A stretch of DNA of 64,000 bases from Sphingomonas_E sp042693015 (GTDB lineage: Bacteria > Pseudomonadota > Alphaproteobacteria > Sphingomonadales > Sphingomonadaceae), in assembly GCF_042693015.1 (NCBI RefSeq), contig NZ_CP170544.1, positions 3,782,001 through 3,846,000 on the forward strand, read 5' to 3'. The translations under genes were made by a program, and so were the position numbers. Positions 42,149 to 50,567 of this stretch are shown in pieces (the stretch's first letter is position 1; every line of letters begins with the position of its first letter). The notes under the pieces were generated by a model. It did no database searches. It saw only the letters and a list, made by a program, of their open reading frames with translations, and was not told the DNA's origin.

Positions 42149-43213
42149 TCAGAATTCCTGTTCGAGCTTCTTGGCCATTTCCTCGATATTCTCAGGCGGC
42201 CAGCCGGGGATTTCCATACCCAGACGCAGCCCCATCGAAGCGAGGACTTCCTTGATCTCGTTGAGCGACTTGCGGCCGAAATTCGGCGTGCGCAGCATCT
42301 CCGCCTCGGTCTTCTGCACGAGATCGCCGATGTAGATGATGTTGTCGTTCTTGAGGCAGTTCGCCGAACGGACCGACAGCTCGAGCTCGTCCACCTTCTT
42401 GAGGAGGTAGCGGTTGAGCTGGTTGGCGTTCTGCTCCGGCTCGCCACCCGCAGTCGGAACCGCGGCGACGCCGCCGACCGACGGAGCGGTCTGGACGAGC
42501 GCGTCGTCGAAGTGGACGAAGAGCTGAAGCTGGTCCTGGAGGATGCGGGCCGCATAAGCGAGCGCGTCTTCCGGGGTGACGGTGCCATCGGTCTCGACGG
42601 TCAGGGTCAGCTTGTCATAGTCAAGCTCCTGCCCGACGCGAGTGTTTTCCACCTTGTAGGCAACCTGACGAACCGGCGAGTAGAGCGCGTCGACCGGGAT
42701 CAGGCCGATCGGCGCATCGGCCGGACGGTTGTTCGCGGACGGGACATAGCCCTTACCGATGTCGGCGGTCAGCTCCATGTTGAGCGTGGCGCCTTCGTCG
42801 AGGTGGCAGATCACCAGATCGGGGTTCATCACCTCAATGTCGCCGGTGGTAGCGATGTCACCCGCGGTGACTTCGGCCGGGCCGGTCGCCGAAAGCTGGA
42901 GACGCTTCGGGCCTTCGCCCTGCATGCGCAGTGCGATCTGCTTCACGTTGAGAACGATGTCGGTCACGTCCTCACGCACGCCGGCGAGCGACGAGAATTC
43001 GTGAAGCACGTTTTCGATCTTGATCGAGGTGACGGCCGCGCCCTGCAGCGACGAGAGCAGCACGCGACGCAGCGAGTTGCCCAGCGTCAGGCCAAAGCCG
43101 CGCTCCAGCGGCTCGGCAACGAAGGTCGCCTTGCGCTTGCTGTCGCCACCCGCCTTCTTCTCGAGGCCCTGCGGCTTCTTAAGTTCCTGCCAGTTCTTTG
43201 CGTTGACAGCCAT
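42149..43213 (-). CDS. rpoA: RNA polymerase alpha subunit
   Basis: The 354-residue protein has the alpha N-terminal domain (FVAEPLERGFGLTLGNSLRR) that dimerises and assembles beta and beta-prime. A linker and the alpha C-terminal domain follow (LELSVRSANCLKNDNIIYIG, then RTPNFGRKSLNEIKEVLASM) that binds promoter UP elements and activators. I chose the ATG at 43213, giving MAVNAKNWQELKKPQ; the longer frame reaches back into the rpsK intergenic region. It lies third in the alpha operon. Confidence 0.98.
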   Translation of the reverse strand: MAVNAKNWQELKKPQGLEKKAGGDSKRKATFVAEPLERGFGLTLGNSLRRVLLSSLQGAAVTSIKIENVLHEFSSLAGVREDVTDIVLNVKQIALRMQGEGPKRLQLSATGPAEVTAGDIATTGDIEVMNPDLVICHLDEGATLNMELTADIGKGYVPSANNRPADAPIGLIPVDALYSPVRQVAYKVENTRVGQELDYDKLTLTVETDGTVTPEDALAYAARILQDQLQLFVHFDDALVQTAPSVGGVAAVPTAGGEPEQNANQLNRYLLKKVDELELSVRSANCLKNDNIIYIGDLVQKTEAEMLRTPNFGRKSLNEIKEVLASMGLRLGMEIPGWPPENIEEMAKKLEQEF

Positions 43214-43302
43214 GGACTTCCCCTTGGGGGTTGGACCGCCGCGCGTCCGCGACGGCCGGAAAACTTGAGCGGCGGAGGTCTGGTCGCCTCCGCCGAACAC
43301 AA

Positions 43303-43692
43303 TCAGACGCGACGACGCTTGGACGGGCGCACGCCGTTGTGCGGGATCGGCGTCACGTCGCGGATCGACGTGATGTGGAAGCCGACCGCCTGCAGCGCGC
43401 GGAGCGCCGATTCACGGCCCGAACCAGGGCCCTTGACCTCGACTTCGAGGGTGCGGACGCCATGTTCGGCGGCCTTCTTGCCGGCGTCCTCAGCCGCGAC
43501 CTGCGCGGCGTAAGGGGTCGACTTGCGGCTGCCCTTGAAGCCCATCATGCCGGCGGACGACCAGGCAATCGCATTGCCCTGCGCGTCGGTGATGGTGATC
43601 ATGGTGTTGTTGAAGCTGGCGTTCACATGGGCGACGCCGGCGGTGATGTTCTTGCGCTCGCGACGGCGAAGGCGCTGGGGTTCACGTGCCAT
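43303..43692 (-). CDS. rpsK: 30S ribosomal protein S11
   Basis: The 129-residue protein shows the S11 core: ITAGVAHVNASFNNTMITIT, GFKGSRKSTPYAAQVAAEDA and the conserved C-terminal stretch DVTPIPHNGVRPSKRRRV. S11 sits on the 30S platform and contacts mRNA near the E site. It is the second gene of the alpha operon, 86 bases after rpsM and 89 before rpoA. Length is exactly that of other bacteria. Confidence 0.98.
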   Translation of the reverse strand: MAREPQRLRRRERKNITAGVAHVNASFNNTMITITDAQGNAIAWSSAGMMGFKGSRKSTPYAAQVAAEDAGKKAAEHGVRTLEVEVKGPGSGRESALRALQAVGFHITSIRDVTPIPHNGVRPSKRRRV

Positions 43693-43778
43693 GGATAGAT
43701 CCTGACCTTAATCTTGCGTGGCGCCGGGCGGTCGCTCCAAAGAGCTTCGCCGCCGGCGGAGAAGCAGCGATTGCGCGC

Positions 43779-44147
43779 TTACTTCTTCTTGCCGGCGATC
43801 GGCTTGGCCTTGCCCTTGCGGGTGCGCGCATTGGTATGCGTGCGCTGACCGCGGACCGGCAGGCCCTTGCGATGGCGGAGCCCACGGTAGCAGGCGAGGT
43901 CCATCAGCCGCTTGATGTTCATCGCCACCTGGCGGCGAAGATCGCCTTCCACGGTGTAGCCGGCGTCGATCGCCTCACGGATCTGCAGAACCTCCTGGTC
44001 CGACAGCTCCTGGACGCGACGCTCGCGAGCGATGCCCAGCTTCGTGGTGATCTCCTTGGCCTTGGCCGGGCCAATGCCGTGGATGTAGGTAAGCGCGATT
44101 TCAACGCGCTTGTTGGTCGGGATGTTAACACCCGCAATACGTGCCAC
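43779..44147 (-). CDS. rpsM: 30S ribosomal protein S13
   Basis: The 122-residue protein begins ARIAGVNIPTNKRVEIALTY and ends with the basic tail RTHTNARTRKGKAKPIAGKK. S13 lies in the head of the 30S subunit and contacts 23S rRNA through bridges. The start is a GTG at 44147 behind GGAGAAT; only this start gives the standard length and N terminus. It leads the alpha operon here, whereas in most relatives it directly follows adk. Confidence 0.97.
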   Translation of the reverse strand: MARIAGVNIPTNKRVEIALTYIHGIGPAKAKEITTKLGIARERRVQELSDQEVLQIREAIDAGYTVEGDLRRQVAMNIKRLMDLACYRGLRHRKGLPVRGQRTHTNARTRKGKAKPIAGKKK

Positions 44148-44269
44148 TTGACTATTCTCCTGCTCCACAGAACGGGTGGCTTTCCCGTTCCATCTCGACG
44201 CACCCCGCAAAGAACGAAAAAACGGCGCACGTCGAAACGCCGCCGGAACCGGTCTCTGGGGATAGGGGC

Positions 44270-44298
44270 CAAGTAAGGACCGGCCTGGCCGGAGTCAA
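44270..44298 (-). promoter_or_regulatory. rpsM: candidate promoter of the rpsM operon
   Basis: On the minus strand TTGACT (44293-44298) is a good -35 box. A 17-base spacing leads to TACTTG (44270-44275), a poor -10. It lies about 125 bases before the rpsM start, in the region divergent from bioF, where a new promoter is needed because adk is far away. Confidence 0.35.
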
Positions 44299-44361
44299 GG
44301 AGGCAATCGCCGATTCGGGGCACTTTGCAAGGGGCCCGCGCTTCCGCTACGGCGCGCCGCA

Positions 44362-45471
44362 ATGGCGATCCTAGACCAGCATCGCGCGGATATGGAAGCG
44401 CTTGCCCGCCGCGGCCGGGGCCGCCGGCTAATCCCCCGCGCCGGCGTGGATTTTGCCTCGAACGACTATCTCGGCCTCGCCGGATTGCCAGTGCTGGCCG
44501 ATTCGGTGGCGGCCGCGATCGCGCGCGGCGTGCCGATCGGATCGGGGGGATCGCGGCTGCTGCGCGGCAATGATCCGGAGCATGAAGCGCTGGAGGCGGA
44601 GGCCGCCCAATTCTTCGGCTGCGAATCGGCACTGTTCTTCTCGTCGGGCTATGCCGCCAACACGACATTGCTGGCCGCGCTGCCCAGGCGGGGCGACCTA
44701 GTGGTCCATGACGAGCTGATCCACGCCAGCGTCCATGACGGGCTGCGCTGCGGGAAAGCGGAGCGGGTGGCAGCGACGCATAACGATGTCCAGGCTTTTG
44801 CCGACGCGATCCGCGGCTGGCGCGAGAAAGGCGGCAAGGGCCGCGTCTGGATCGCGATCGAGAGCCTCTACAGCATGGATGGCGACATCGCCCCGATCGC
44901 CGACCTGGCCGATCTGGCCGCGCGAGAAGACGCCTTCCTGCTGATCGACGAGGCCCATTCAACCGGCGTGTTCGGGCCGGACGGGCGCGGGCTGGCCGCG
45001 GCGTGGGAGGGCGAGGAGAATGTCATCACGCTCCGCACCTGCGGCAAGGCGCTGGGGTGCGAGGGCGCTTTGGTGTGCGGCCCGCGGGTCATCACCGATT
45101 ATCTGGTCAATCGCGGCCGCGGCTTCATCTTCTCGACCGCGCCGTCGCCGCTGATGGCGGCCGCGGTGCGCGCGGCGCTGGGCCTGCTCAGAAGCGAGCC
45201 GGAGCGGCGCGAGCGGCTGATGGCGCTGATCGATCATGCCGCGGGGCTGGGCCTGCCGAAGACGGGATCGCAGATCTTGCCGATCATCATCGGCGACGAC
45301 AAAAGAACGATGGCGATCGCGGCGGCGCTGCAGGAGGCGGGGCTCGATGTCCGGGGGATCAGGCCGCCGACGGTGCCGATGGGGACGTCGCGGTTGAGAG
45401 TCTCGTTGACACTCAATGCGGGGGTCGAGAATCTCAACTATCTTCATAACATATTGAAAACATTGATATGA
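44362..45471 (+). CDS. bioF: 8-amino-7-oxononanoate synthase
   Basis: The 369-residue PLP enzyme belongs to the alpha-oxoamine synthase family. Marks are VDFASNDYLGLAG, GSGGSRLLRGNDPEHEALE, DEAHSTGVFGPDGRG and the PLP lysine in TCGKALGCEGA near residue 229. It condenses pimeloyl-ACP/CoA with alanine in biotin synthesis. 5-Aminolevulinate synthase is related, but the bio neighbours settle the call. Its stop overlaps the bioC start (ATGA), beginning a chain of four-base overlaps through the operon. Confidence 0.94.
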   Translation: MAILDQHRADMEALARRGRGRRLIPRAGVDFASNDYLGLAGLPVLADSVAAAIARGVPIGSGGSRLLRGNDPEHEALEAEAAQFFGCESALFFSSGYAANTTLLAALPRRGDLVVHDELIHASVHDGLRCGKAERVAATHNDVQAFADAIRGWREKGGKGRVWIAIESLYSMDGDIAPIADLADLAAREDAFLLIDEAHSTGVFGPDGRGLAAAWEGEENVITLRTCGKALGCEGALVCGPRVITDYLVNRGRGFIFSTAPSPLMAAAVRAALGLLRSEPERRERLMALIDHAAGLGLPKTGSQILPIIIGDDKRTMAIAAALQEAGLDVRGIRPPTVPMGTSRLRVSLTLNAGVENLNYLHNILKTLI

Positions 45472-46202
45472 ATGCGCATGTCACCCAGGCGTTCGATGCC
45501 GCCCTGCGCTATGACGAAGCCGCGCTGGTGCAAGCGCATGCGGCGAGCGCGCTCGCGGAGCGGATCGCCGGCATGCCGCTGGCCGAGCGCCCCCGCATAT
45601 TGGAGATCGGCTGCGGCACCGGGCTGCTGTCCGAAGCGCTGACGAAGCGGATCGATGGCGACTGGCTGCTGACCGATATCGCGCCGGCGATGGTGGAGCG
45701 CTGCCGGGTGCGGATCGGCGCGCGGGCGGACGTGCATTACGCGGTGGTGGACGGCGAGCGGCCCGAGGTGGACGGCCGCTTCGACCTGATCGCATCAAGC
45801 TTCACCTTCCAATGGTTCGCCGATCTGCCGGGCGCGATCATGAGGCTGAAGGCGCTGCTCGCCCCCGGCGGCAGGATCGCCTTCGCAACCATGGCGGACG
45901 GAAGCATCGGCGAATGGGATGCGGCGCACCGCGCGGCGACGGGCGAGGCGGCGGCGATGGGTGGCTATCCAAGGATCGAGGCGCTGGAGGCACTGGGCGC
46001 GACGATCCATAGCGAGCGCTTCGTCCAGCGCCATGCCGACGCCCGCGCTTTCCTGGCGAGCCTGCGCGCGATCGGCGCCCACCGCCCGCGCGAGCCACGT
46101 CCGCCCATGCCGACGCCGGCGCTCCGCCGCGCAATGGCGCTGTTCGAGGCGGACGGCGCGGCCGTCACCTACCATATCGCTTATGGGATCATCACGGCAT
46201 GA
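45468..46202 (+). CDS. bioC: malonyl-ACP O-methyltransferase BioC
   Basis: The 244-residue SAM methyltransferase has motif I ILEIGCGTGLLSEALTKRI and acidic ADVHYAVVDGERPEV. The BioC-typical FDLIASSFTFQWFADLPGAI is followed by LAPGGRIAFATM. It methylates malonyl-ACP to start pimeloyl synthesis on the fatty acid machinery. It overlaps bioF before it and bioD after it by four bases each. The N-terminal FDAALRYDEAALVQAHAA fits the BioC start. Confidence 0.9.
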   Translation: MNAHVTQAFDAALRYDEAALVQAHAASALAERIAGMPLAERPRILEIGCGTGLLSEALTKRIDGDWLLTDIAPAMVERCRVRIGARADVHYAVVDGERPEVDGRFDLIASSFTFQWFADLPGAIMRLKALLAPGGRIAFATMADGSIGEWDAAHRAATGEAAAMGGYPRIEALEALGATIHSERFVQRHADARAFLASLRAIGAHRPREPRPPMPTPALRRAMALFEADGAAVTYHIAYGIITA

Positions 46203-46813
46203 GCCGGTTCATCGTCACCGGCACCGACACCGGCATCGGCAAGACCATCTTCGCCGCCGGCCTGACGGGCGCGATCGGGGCAACATACTGGAAGCCGATC
46301 CAGTCCGGGCTGGAGGAGGAAGCCGACAGCGAGACGGTGGCACGGCTGACCGGCCAGCCGGTGCTACCCGAAGGCTATCGCCTGGTCCGCCCGCTGTCTC
46401 CGCATCGTTCGGCCGAACTGGAAGGTGTGACGATCGACGCGGACGCGCTGGCCGTGCCCTCCTGCCCCGGCCCGCTGGTGATCGAGGGCGCCGGCGGGCC
46501 GCTGGTGCCGGTGACGCGAGCCACGCTGTTCGCCGACATCTTCGCGCGCTGGGGCCTGCCGGTAATCCTCTGCGCCCGCACCGGGCTCGGCACGATCAAC
46601 CACAGCCTTGGGTCGATCGAAGCGCTGCGGGCGCGCGGCGTCCCCATCCACGGCATCGCCTTCATCGGTGAGGCGAATGAGGATAATGAGGCGACGATCG
46701 CCGAGATGGGCCGGGTGCGCCGGCTCGGCCGGCTGCCGTATCTCGACCCGCTGACACCAGAGACGCTGGCGGCGGCGTTTGCCGAAAGCTTCGACCTGAG
46801 CGCCTTCGCATGA
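46199..46813 (+). CDS. bioD: dethiobiotin synthetase
   Basis: The 204-residue protein starts with the P-loop FIVTGTDTGIGKTIFAAGL. It carries EGAGGPLVPV, the site that binds ATP and substrate, and ARTGLGTINHSLGSIEALRA. It closes the ureido ring of dethiobiotin using CO2 and ATP. The gene starts within the bioC stop (ATGA) and ends within the bioA start. Length is slightly short but all key motifs are present. Confidence 0.95.
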   Translation: MSRFIVTGTDTGIGKTIFAAGLTGAIGATYWKPIQSGLEEEADSETVARLTGQPVLPEGYRLVRPLSPHRSAELEGVTIDADALAVPSCPGPLVIEGAGGPLVPVTRATLFADIFARWGLPVILCARTGLGTINHSLGSIEALRARGVPIHGIAFIGEANEDNEATIAEMGRVRRLGRLPYLDPLTPETLAAAFAESFDLSAFA

Positions 46814-48063
46814 GCCGCTCGCCCGTCTGGCACGCCTTCACCCAGCACGGCCTTGGCGAAGAGATCCCGCTGATCGACCGGGCCGAGGGCGCGACGCTCT
46901 ACGGCGCGGACGGCCGGCAGTGGATCGACTGCATATCAAGCTGGTGGGTCATCACCCATGGCCATTGCGAGCCGCGCATCCAGCAGGCGATCCGCGACCA
47001 GACCGGCAAGCTCGACCAGCTCATCTTCGCGGGCTGGACGCATGAGCCGGCCGAGACGCTGGCGCGTTCGCTGGTGGAGATCGCGCCGGCGGGGCTGGAG
47101 CATGTCTTCTTCTCCGACAGCGGCTCCACCGCGGTCGAGGTCGCGCTCAAGATGGCGCTCGGCTATTGGCTCAACCGCGGCGAGCCACGACACCGCATCC
47201 TCGTGCTCGAACATGGCTATCATGGCGACACGATCGGGACGATGTCGGTGGGCGAGCGCGGCGTCTATAACCGCGCCTATCAGCCCTTGCTGTTCGATGT
47301 CGGCACCATCCCCTTCCCCACTGCCGGAGCGGAACAGGCGACGCTCGATGCCCTCGACGTAGCGTGCCGCAACGAGCAGCCGGCCGCCTTCGTCCTCGAA
47401 CCGCTGCTGCTGGGCGCGGGCGGGATGCTGATCTATTCGCCGGCAGTGCTCAGGGAGATGCGCGCCATATGCGCGCGGCATGGCGTATTGTTCATCGCCG
47501 ACGAGGTGATGACCGGCTGGGGCCGCACGGGAACCCGCTTCGCCTGTGATCAGGCCGGGATATCGCCCGACATAATGTGCCTGTCCAAGGGCCTGACCGG
47601 CGGCGCGCTGCCGCTGGCCGTGACCTTGGCGACGCCGGCGATCTTCGACGCGCATTATTCCGCCGATCGCGCGCGGATGTTCTTCCATTCGTCGAGCTAC
47701 ACGGCCAATCCCGTCGCCTGCGCGGCCGCCAACGCAAATCTCGCGATCTGGCGCGAGGAGCCGGTGCTGGAGCGGGTGGAGCAACTGGCGGCGATGCAGG
47801 CTGAGCGGCTGGCGCGGCTCGATGGGCGCGGGCGGATCAGTGGCAAGCGCCAGATCGGCACGATCACGGCGATGGAGCTGGCCGACGCGACCGGCAACTA
47901 TCTGTCGACGCTGGGCCCGAGGCTAGGCGCTTTCTTCCGCGACCGCGGACTGCTGCTCCGGCCGCTCGGCAACACCGTCTATGTGATGCCGCCATATTGC
48001 ATCACGGCCGGCGAACTCGACTGGATCTATGACGCGATCGAGGAAGCGGCGGGGCTGGCGTGA
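46810..48063 (+). CDS. bioA: adenosylmethionine--8-amino-7-oxononanoate aminotransferase
   Basis: The 417-residue class-III PLP aminotransferase shows WHAFTQHGLGEEIPLIDRAE, SSWWVITHGHCEP and VFFSDSGSTAVEVALKMALG. FIADEVMTGWGRTG precedes the PLP lysine in LSKGLTGGALPLAVTLA (about residue 259). The Tyr and Trp residues that mark BioA within the family are visible in the N-terminal part. It makes 7,8-diaminononanoate. It overlaps bioD, and its stop is shared with the GTG of the next small gene. Confidence 0.95.
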   Translation: MSRSPVWHAFTQHGLGEEIPLIDRAEGATLYGADGRQWIDCISSWWVITHGHCEPRIQQAIRDQTGKLDQLIFAGWTHEPAETLARSLVEIAPAGLEHVFFSDSGSTAVEVALKMALGYWLNRGEPRHRILVLEHGYHGDTIGTMSVGERGVYNRAYQPLLFDVGTIPFPTAGAEQATLDALDVACRNEQPAAFVLEPLLLGAGGMLIYSPAVLREMRAICARHGVLFIADEVMTGWGRTGTRFACDQAGISPDIMCLSKGLTGGALPLAVTLATPAIFDAHYSADRARMFFHSSSYTANPVACAAANANLAIWREEPVLERVEQLAAMQAERLARLDGRGRISGKRQIGTITAMELADATGNYLSTLGPRLGAFFRDRGLLLRPLGNTVYVMPPYCITAGELDWIYDAIEEAAGLA

Positions 48064-48329
48064 CGATCGCCGCCGCTGCGCTCGCGATCCTGATCGTCAA
48101 TCTCTGGACCTTCTTCCGCTTCTGGCAGGACAAGGCGCGGGCGCGATCCGGCGGGCGGCGGATTCCCGAAGCCAATCTGCTGGGGCTCGCGCTGATCGGC
48201 GGCACGCCGGCGGCGCTGCTTGCGCGTCAGGTGTTTCGCCACAAGACACGCAAGCAGCCCTTTTCGGGGCGATTGTTGGTGATTGCGGTGGTGCAGGTTA
48301 GCGTCGTGGTGGGGGCAATGCTGGCCTAA
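48060..48329 (+). CDS. DUF1294 small membrane protein
   Basis: The 89-residue protein has an N-terminal helix (AAAALAILIVNLWTFFRFWQ). The DUF1294 core RRIPEANLLGLALIGGTPAA follows, then the family mark RHKTRKQPFSGRLLVIAVVQ. A C-terminal helix (VSVVVGAMLA) ends it. The GTG start overlaps the bioA stop by GTGA, so it belongs to the biotin transcript, although nothing links DUF1294 to biotin chemistry. Probably an inner-membrane protein of unknown role. Confidence 0.82.
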   Translation: MTIAAAALAILIVNLWTFFRFWQDKARARSGGRRIPEANLLGLALIGGTPAALLARQVFRHKTRKQPFSGRLLVIAVVQVSVVVGAMLA

Positions 48330-48348
48330 GCGGGCCTGGGTCCGCCCT

Positions 48349-48843
48349 TCACCGCGCCGGCTTCGCCACCAACGGGGCGATCGGCAGCAGGTCGTTCGCG
48401 GCCTTGATGGCGTCGGCGATCGGCAAATAGCGCATGTCGGTGCAGCCGAGGCTGAACGCCAGCGAGACCGTCGCCCCTGCCTTGTCGGTCCACTGCACCG
48501 TCCAGCTCGGCGCGTCGGTGCGGAAATTGTCGCATTCCTCGGGCCCGATGCGGCGGTCTACGGTGGGGCGATAGGGGGCGAGCATTTCCGCGATCTCGCG
48601 GAAAGTGTCGGCATCCGCGGTCAGCGTCTGTTCGCCCGGCTTCGCCACGAAGCGCGTGCCGACGAAGCGCACCGCCCCGATGGGCGTGATGCGCGAGCTG
48701 TAGACCGGGCAACTCCCGAAACATGGCCCCGCCGCTATGGTGATTTCGGCAAGGCCAGCAGCGACATCATTGTTGGCACGGGCCGGCGCCGCGCCGAGCG
48801 CGAGCAGCATCATGGCGCCTGCCGCTGTGATGAAACCCCGCAT
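48349..48843 (-). CDS. secreted DUF6438-domain protein
   Basis: The 164-residue protein has a signal peptide (MRGFITAAGAMMLLALGAAP, then ARA). The DUF6438 signature is AEITIAAGPCFGSCPVYSSR, followed by RFVAKPGEQTLTADADTFRE and GPEECDNFRTDAPSWTV. Four cysteines in the mature part suggest disulfides in the periplasm. I chose the ATG at 48843; the frame remains open upstream. Function unknown. It is divergent from gdhA and convergent with the biotin operon. Confidence 0.8.
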   Translation of the reverse strand: MRGFITAAGAMMLLALGAAPARANNDVAAGLAEITIAAGPCFGSCPVYSSRITPIGAVRFVGTRFVAKPGEQTLTADADTFREIAEMLAPYRPTVDRRIGPEECDNFRTDAPSWTVQWTDKAGATVSLAFSLGCTDMRYLPIADAIKAANDLLPIAPLVAKPAR

Positions 48844-48994
48844 TGCTTGTCGACCCTCCGCGCTTACCGCCTGATTACCATCATATCGCGGTGGGTTCCC
48901 CCAATTTTGTGGTAACAGCATCGGCAAAGATCCGCCCGACTCAACAGGGTGGACGATCGGGTCGGTCCTGTGAGCTCTATTGGGGGTGCTAGGA

Positions 48995-50350
48995 ATGGCC
49001 GTTACCGACCATGTCGATCTGCCGACATTCATCGAAGGCGTGAAGAAGCGTAATCCGGGTCAGCCGGAATTCGTCCAGGCGGTTCAGGAAGTCGCCGAGG
49101 ACATTTACGACTTCATCGCCGACAAGGAACAATATCATCACTACCAGATCCTGCGTCGCATTGCGGAGCCGGACCGGGTGATTTCCTTCCGCGTCTGCTG
49201 GGAAGACGATAATGGCAATATCCGCGTGCAGCGCGGCTATCGCATCCAGAACAACAATTCGATCGGCCCCTATAAGGGCGGAATCCGCTTCCACCCCTCG
49301 GTCAACGAGAGCGTGCTGAAGTTCCTGGCGTTCGAACAGACGTTCAAGAACGCGCTCACGGGCCTGCCCATGGGTGGCGGCAAGGGCGGCGCCAACTTCA
49401 ATCCCAAGGGCAAGAGCGATCATGAAGTGATGCGTTTCTGCCAGAGCTTCATGACCGAGCTCTATCGCCATGTCGGCGCGGACGTGGACGTGCCCGCCGG
49501 CGACATCGGCGTCGGCGCACGCGAGATCGGCTACATGTTCGGCCAGTATAAGCGCATCACCAACCAGTTCACCGGCGTGCTGACCGGCAAGGGCCTGGAA
49601 TATGGCGGCTCGCTGATCCGGCCCGAGGCGACGGGCTATGGCGCGGTCTATTTCCTTGCCAACATGCTCGGCACGCGCGGGCAGGATCTGAAGGGCAAGA
49701 CCGCGGTGATCTCGGGTTCGGGCAATGTCGCCACCCACGCCGCGGAAAAGATCGTCCAGCTCGGCGGCAAGGTGCTCACCCTGTCGGATTCCGAAGGCTT
49801 CATCCATGATCCCGACGGTATCACCCAGGAAAAGATCGATTGGGTGAAATCGCACAAGACCAAACGTCGCGGCCGCATCTCGGAATATGCGGGCGAGCAT
49901 AAGGGGGCGACCTTCCATGCCGGCAAGACGCCCTGGGGCGTTCCCTGCGATGTCGCGTTGCCTTGCGCCACGCAGAACGAATTGCTCGGCGAAGATGCCA
50001 AGCTGCTCGTCAAGAATGGCTGCTATGCCGTCTCCGAAGGTGCCAACATGCCGACCGACCTGGCCGGCGTGCATGTCTTCAAGGATGCCCGCATCCTCTA
50101 CGCGCCGGGCAAGGCCGCCAATGCCGGCGGTGTCGCGGTTTCGGGCCTGGAAATGAGCCAGAATTCGGAACGCCGCTCCTGGAAGGAAAGCGAGCTCCAG
50201 CAGCTGCTGCTCGATATCATGGCGGGCATCCATAACAGCTGCCTCACCTATGGCCGCGTCTCGGACGACTATGTTGACTATGTGAAGGGCGCCAATATCG
50301 CCGGCTTCAAGAAGGTCGCCGACGCGATGCTCGCCTACGGCGTGGTGTGA
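48995..50350 (+). CDS. gdhA: NADP-specific glutamate dehydrogenase (hexameric class)
   Basis: The 451-residue protein has the hexameric GDH pattern: GYRIQNNNSIGPYKGGIRFH, PMGGGKGGANFNPKGKSDHE with the catalytic lysine, DVDVPAGDIGVGAREIGYMF, then the nucleotide-binding AVISGSGNVATHAAEK. It aminates 2-oxoglutarate to glutamate; NADP use is inferred from the class. The ATG at 48995 gives MAVTDHVDLPTF. It is the second glutamate dehydrogenase in the window, next to the large NAD type at 26494. Confidence 0.95.
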   Translation: MAVTDHVDLPTFIEGVKKRNPGQPEFVQAVQEVAEDIYDFIADKEQYHHYQILRRIAEPDRVISFRVCWEDDNGNIRVQRGYRIQNNNSIGPYKGGIRFHPSVNESVLKFLAFEQTFKNALTGLPMGGGKGGANFNPKGKSDHEVMRFCQSFMTELYRHVGADVDVPAGDIGVGAREIGYMFGQYKRITNQFTGVLTGKGLEYGGSLIRPEATGYGAVYFLANMLGTRGQDLKGKTAVISGSGNVATHAAEKIVQLGGKVLTLSDSEGFIHDPDGITQEKIDWVKSHKTKRRGRISEYAGEHKGATFHAGKTPWGVPCDVALPCATQNELLGEDAKLLVKNGCYAVSEGANMPTDLAGVHVFKDARILYAPGKAANAGGVAVSGLEMSQNSERRSWKESELQQLLLDIMAGIHNSCLTYGRVSDDYVDYVKGANIAGFKKVADAMLAYGVV

Positions 50351-50361
50351 TCACCTGATCT

Positions 50362-50560
50362 CCCCTCCCTGGAAGGGAGGGGCGCTTCAGGCCGATCGTC
50401 CCTGGACGATCTGAAACAGCCGGGGGCTGTTTCACCTGATGCGAGGGGTGGGTGGCGAGCGGCAGCGAGCTTCCTTCAGCGCAGCGCAAGGCTGCGCCAG
50501 CGGGCATCGAGCCCGCTGGCTCCGCTACCCACCCCCTATCCCCTCCCTTCCAGGGAGGGG
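50362..50560. repeat. 199-bp multi-hairpin repetitive element between gdhA and the glutaminase gene
   Basis: The 21-bp ends at 50362-50382 and 50540-50560 are exact reverse complements of each other, and each also folds alone (CCCCTCCCT/AGGGAGGGG). Inside are further stems: GATCGTCC/GGACGATC, GAAACAGCC/GGCTGTTTC, GCGCAGC/GCTGCGC and GCGGGC/GCCCGC. A long GGGGTGGGT/ACCCACCCC pairing spans the right half. No protein is encoded. It resembles a dispersed non-coding repeat. Confidence 0.8.
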
Positions 50561-50567
50561 CTGTGCT

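Noticed and set aside
44362..45471. 5-Aminolevulinate synthase as the identity of the first gene of the biotin operon
   Set aside because: The families are related, but the overlaps with bioC, bioD and bioA make 8-amino-7-oxononanoate synthase the far better call.
50362..50560. A CRISPR-like array in the hairpin-rich region
   Set aside because: The stems differ in sequence and there are no regular direct repeats with unique spacers.
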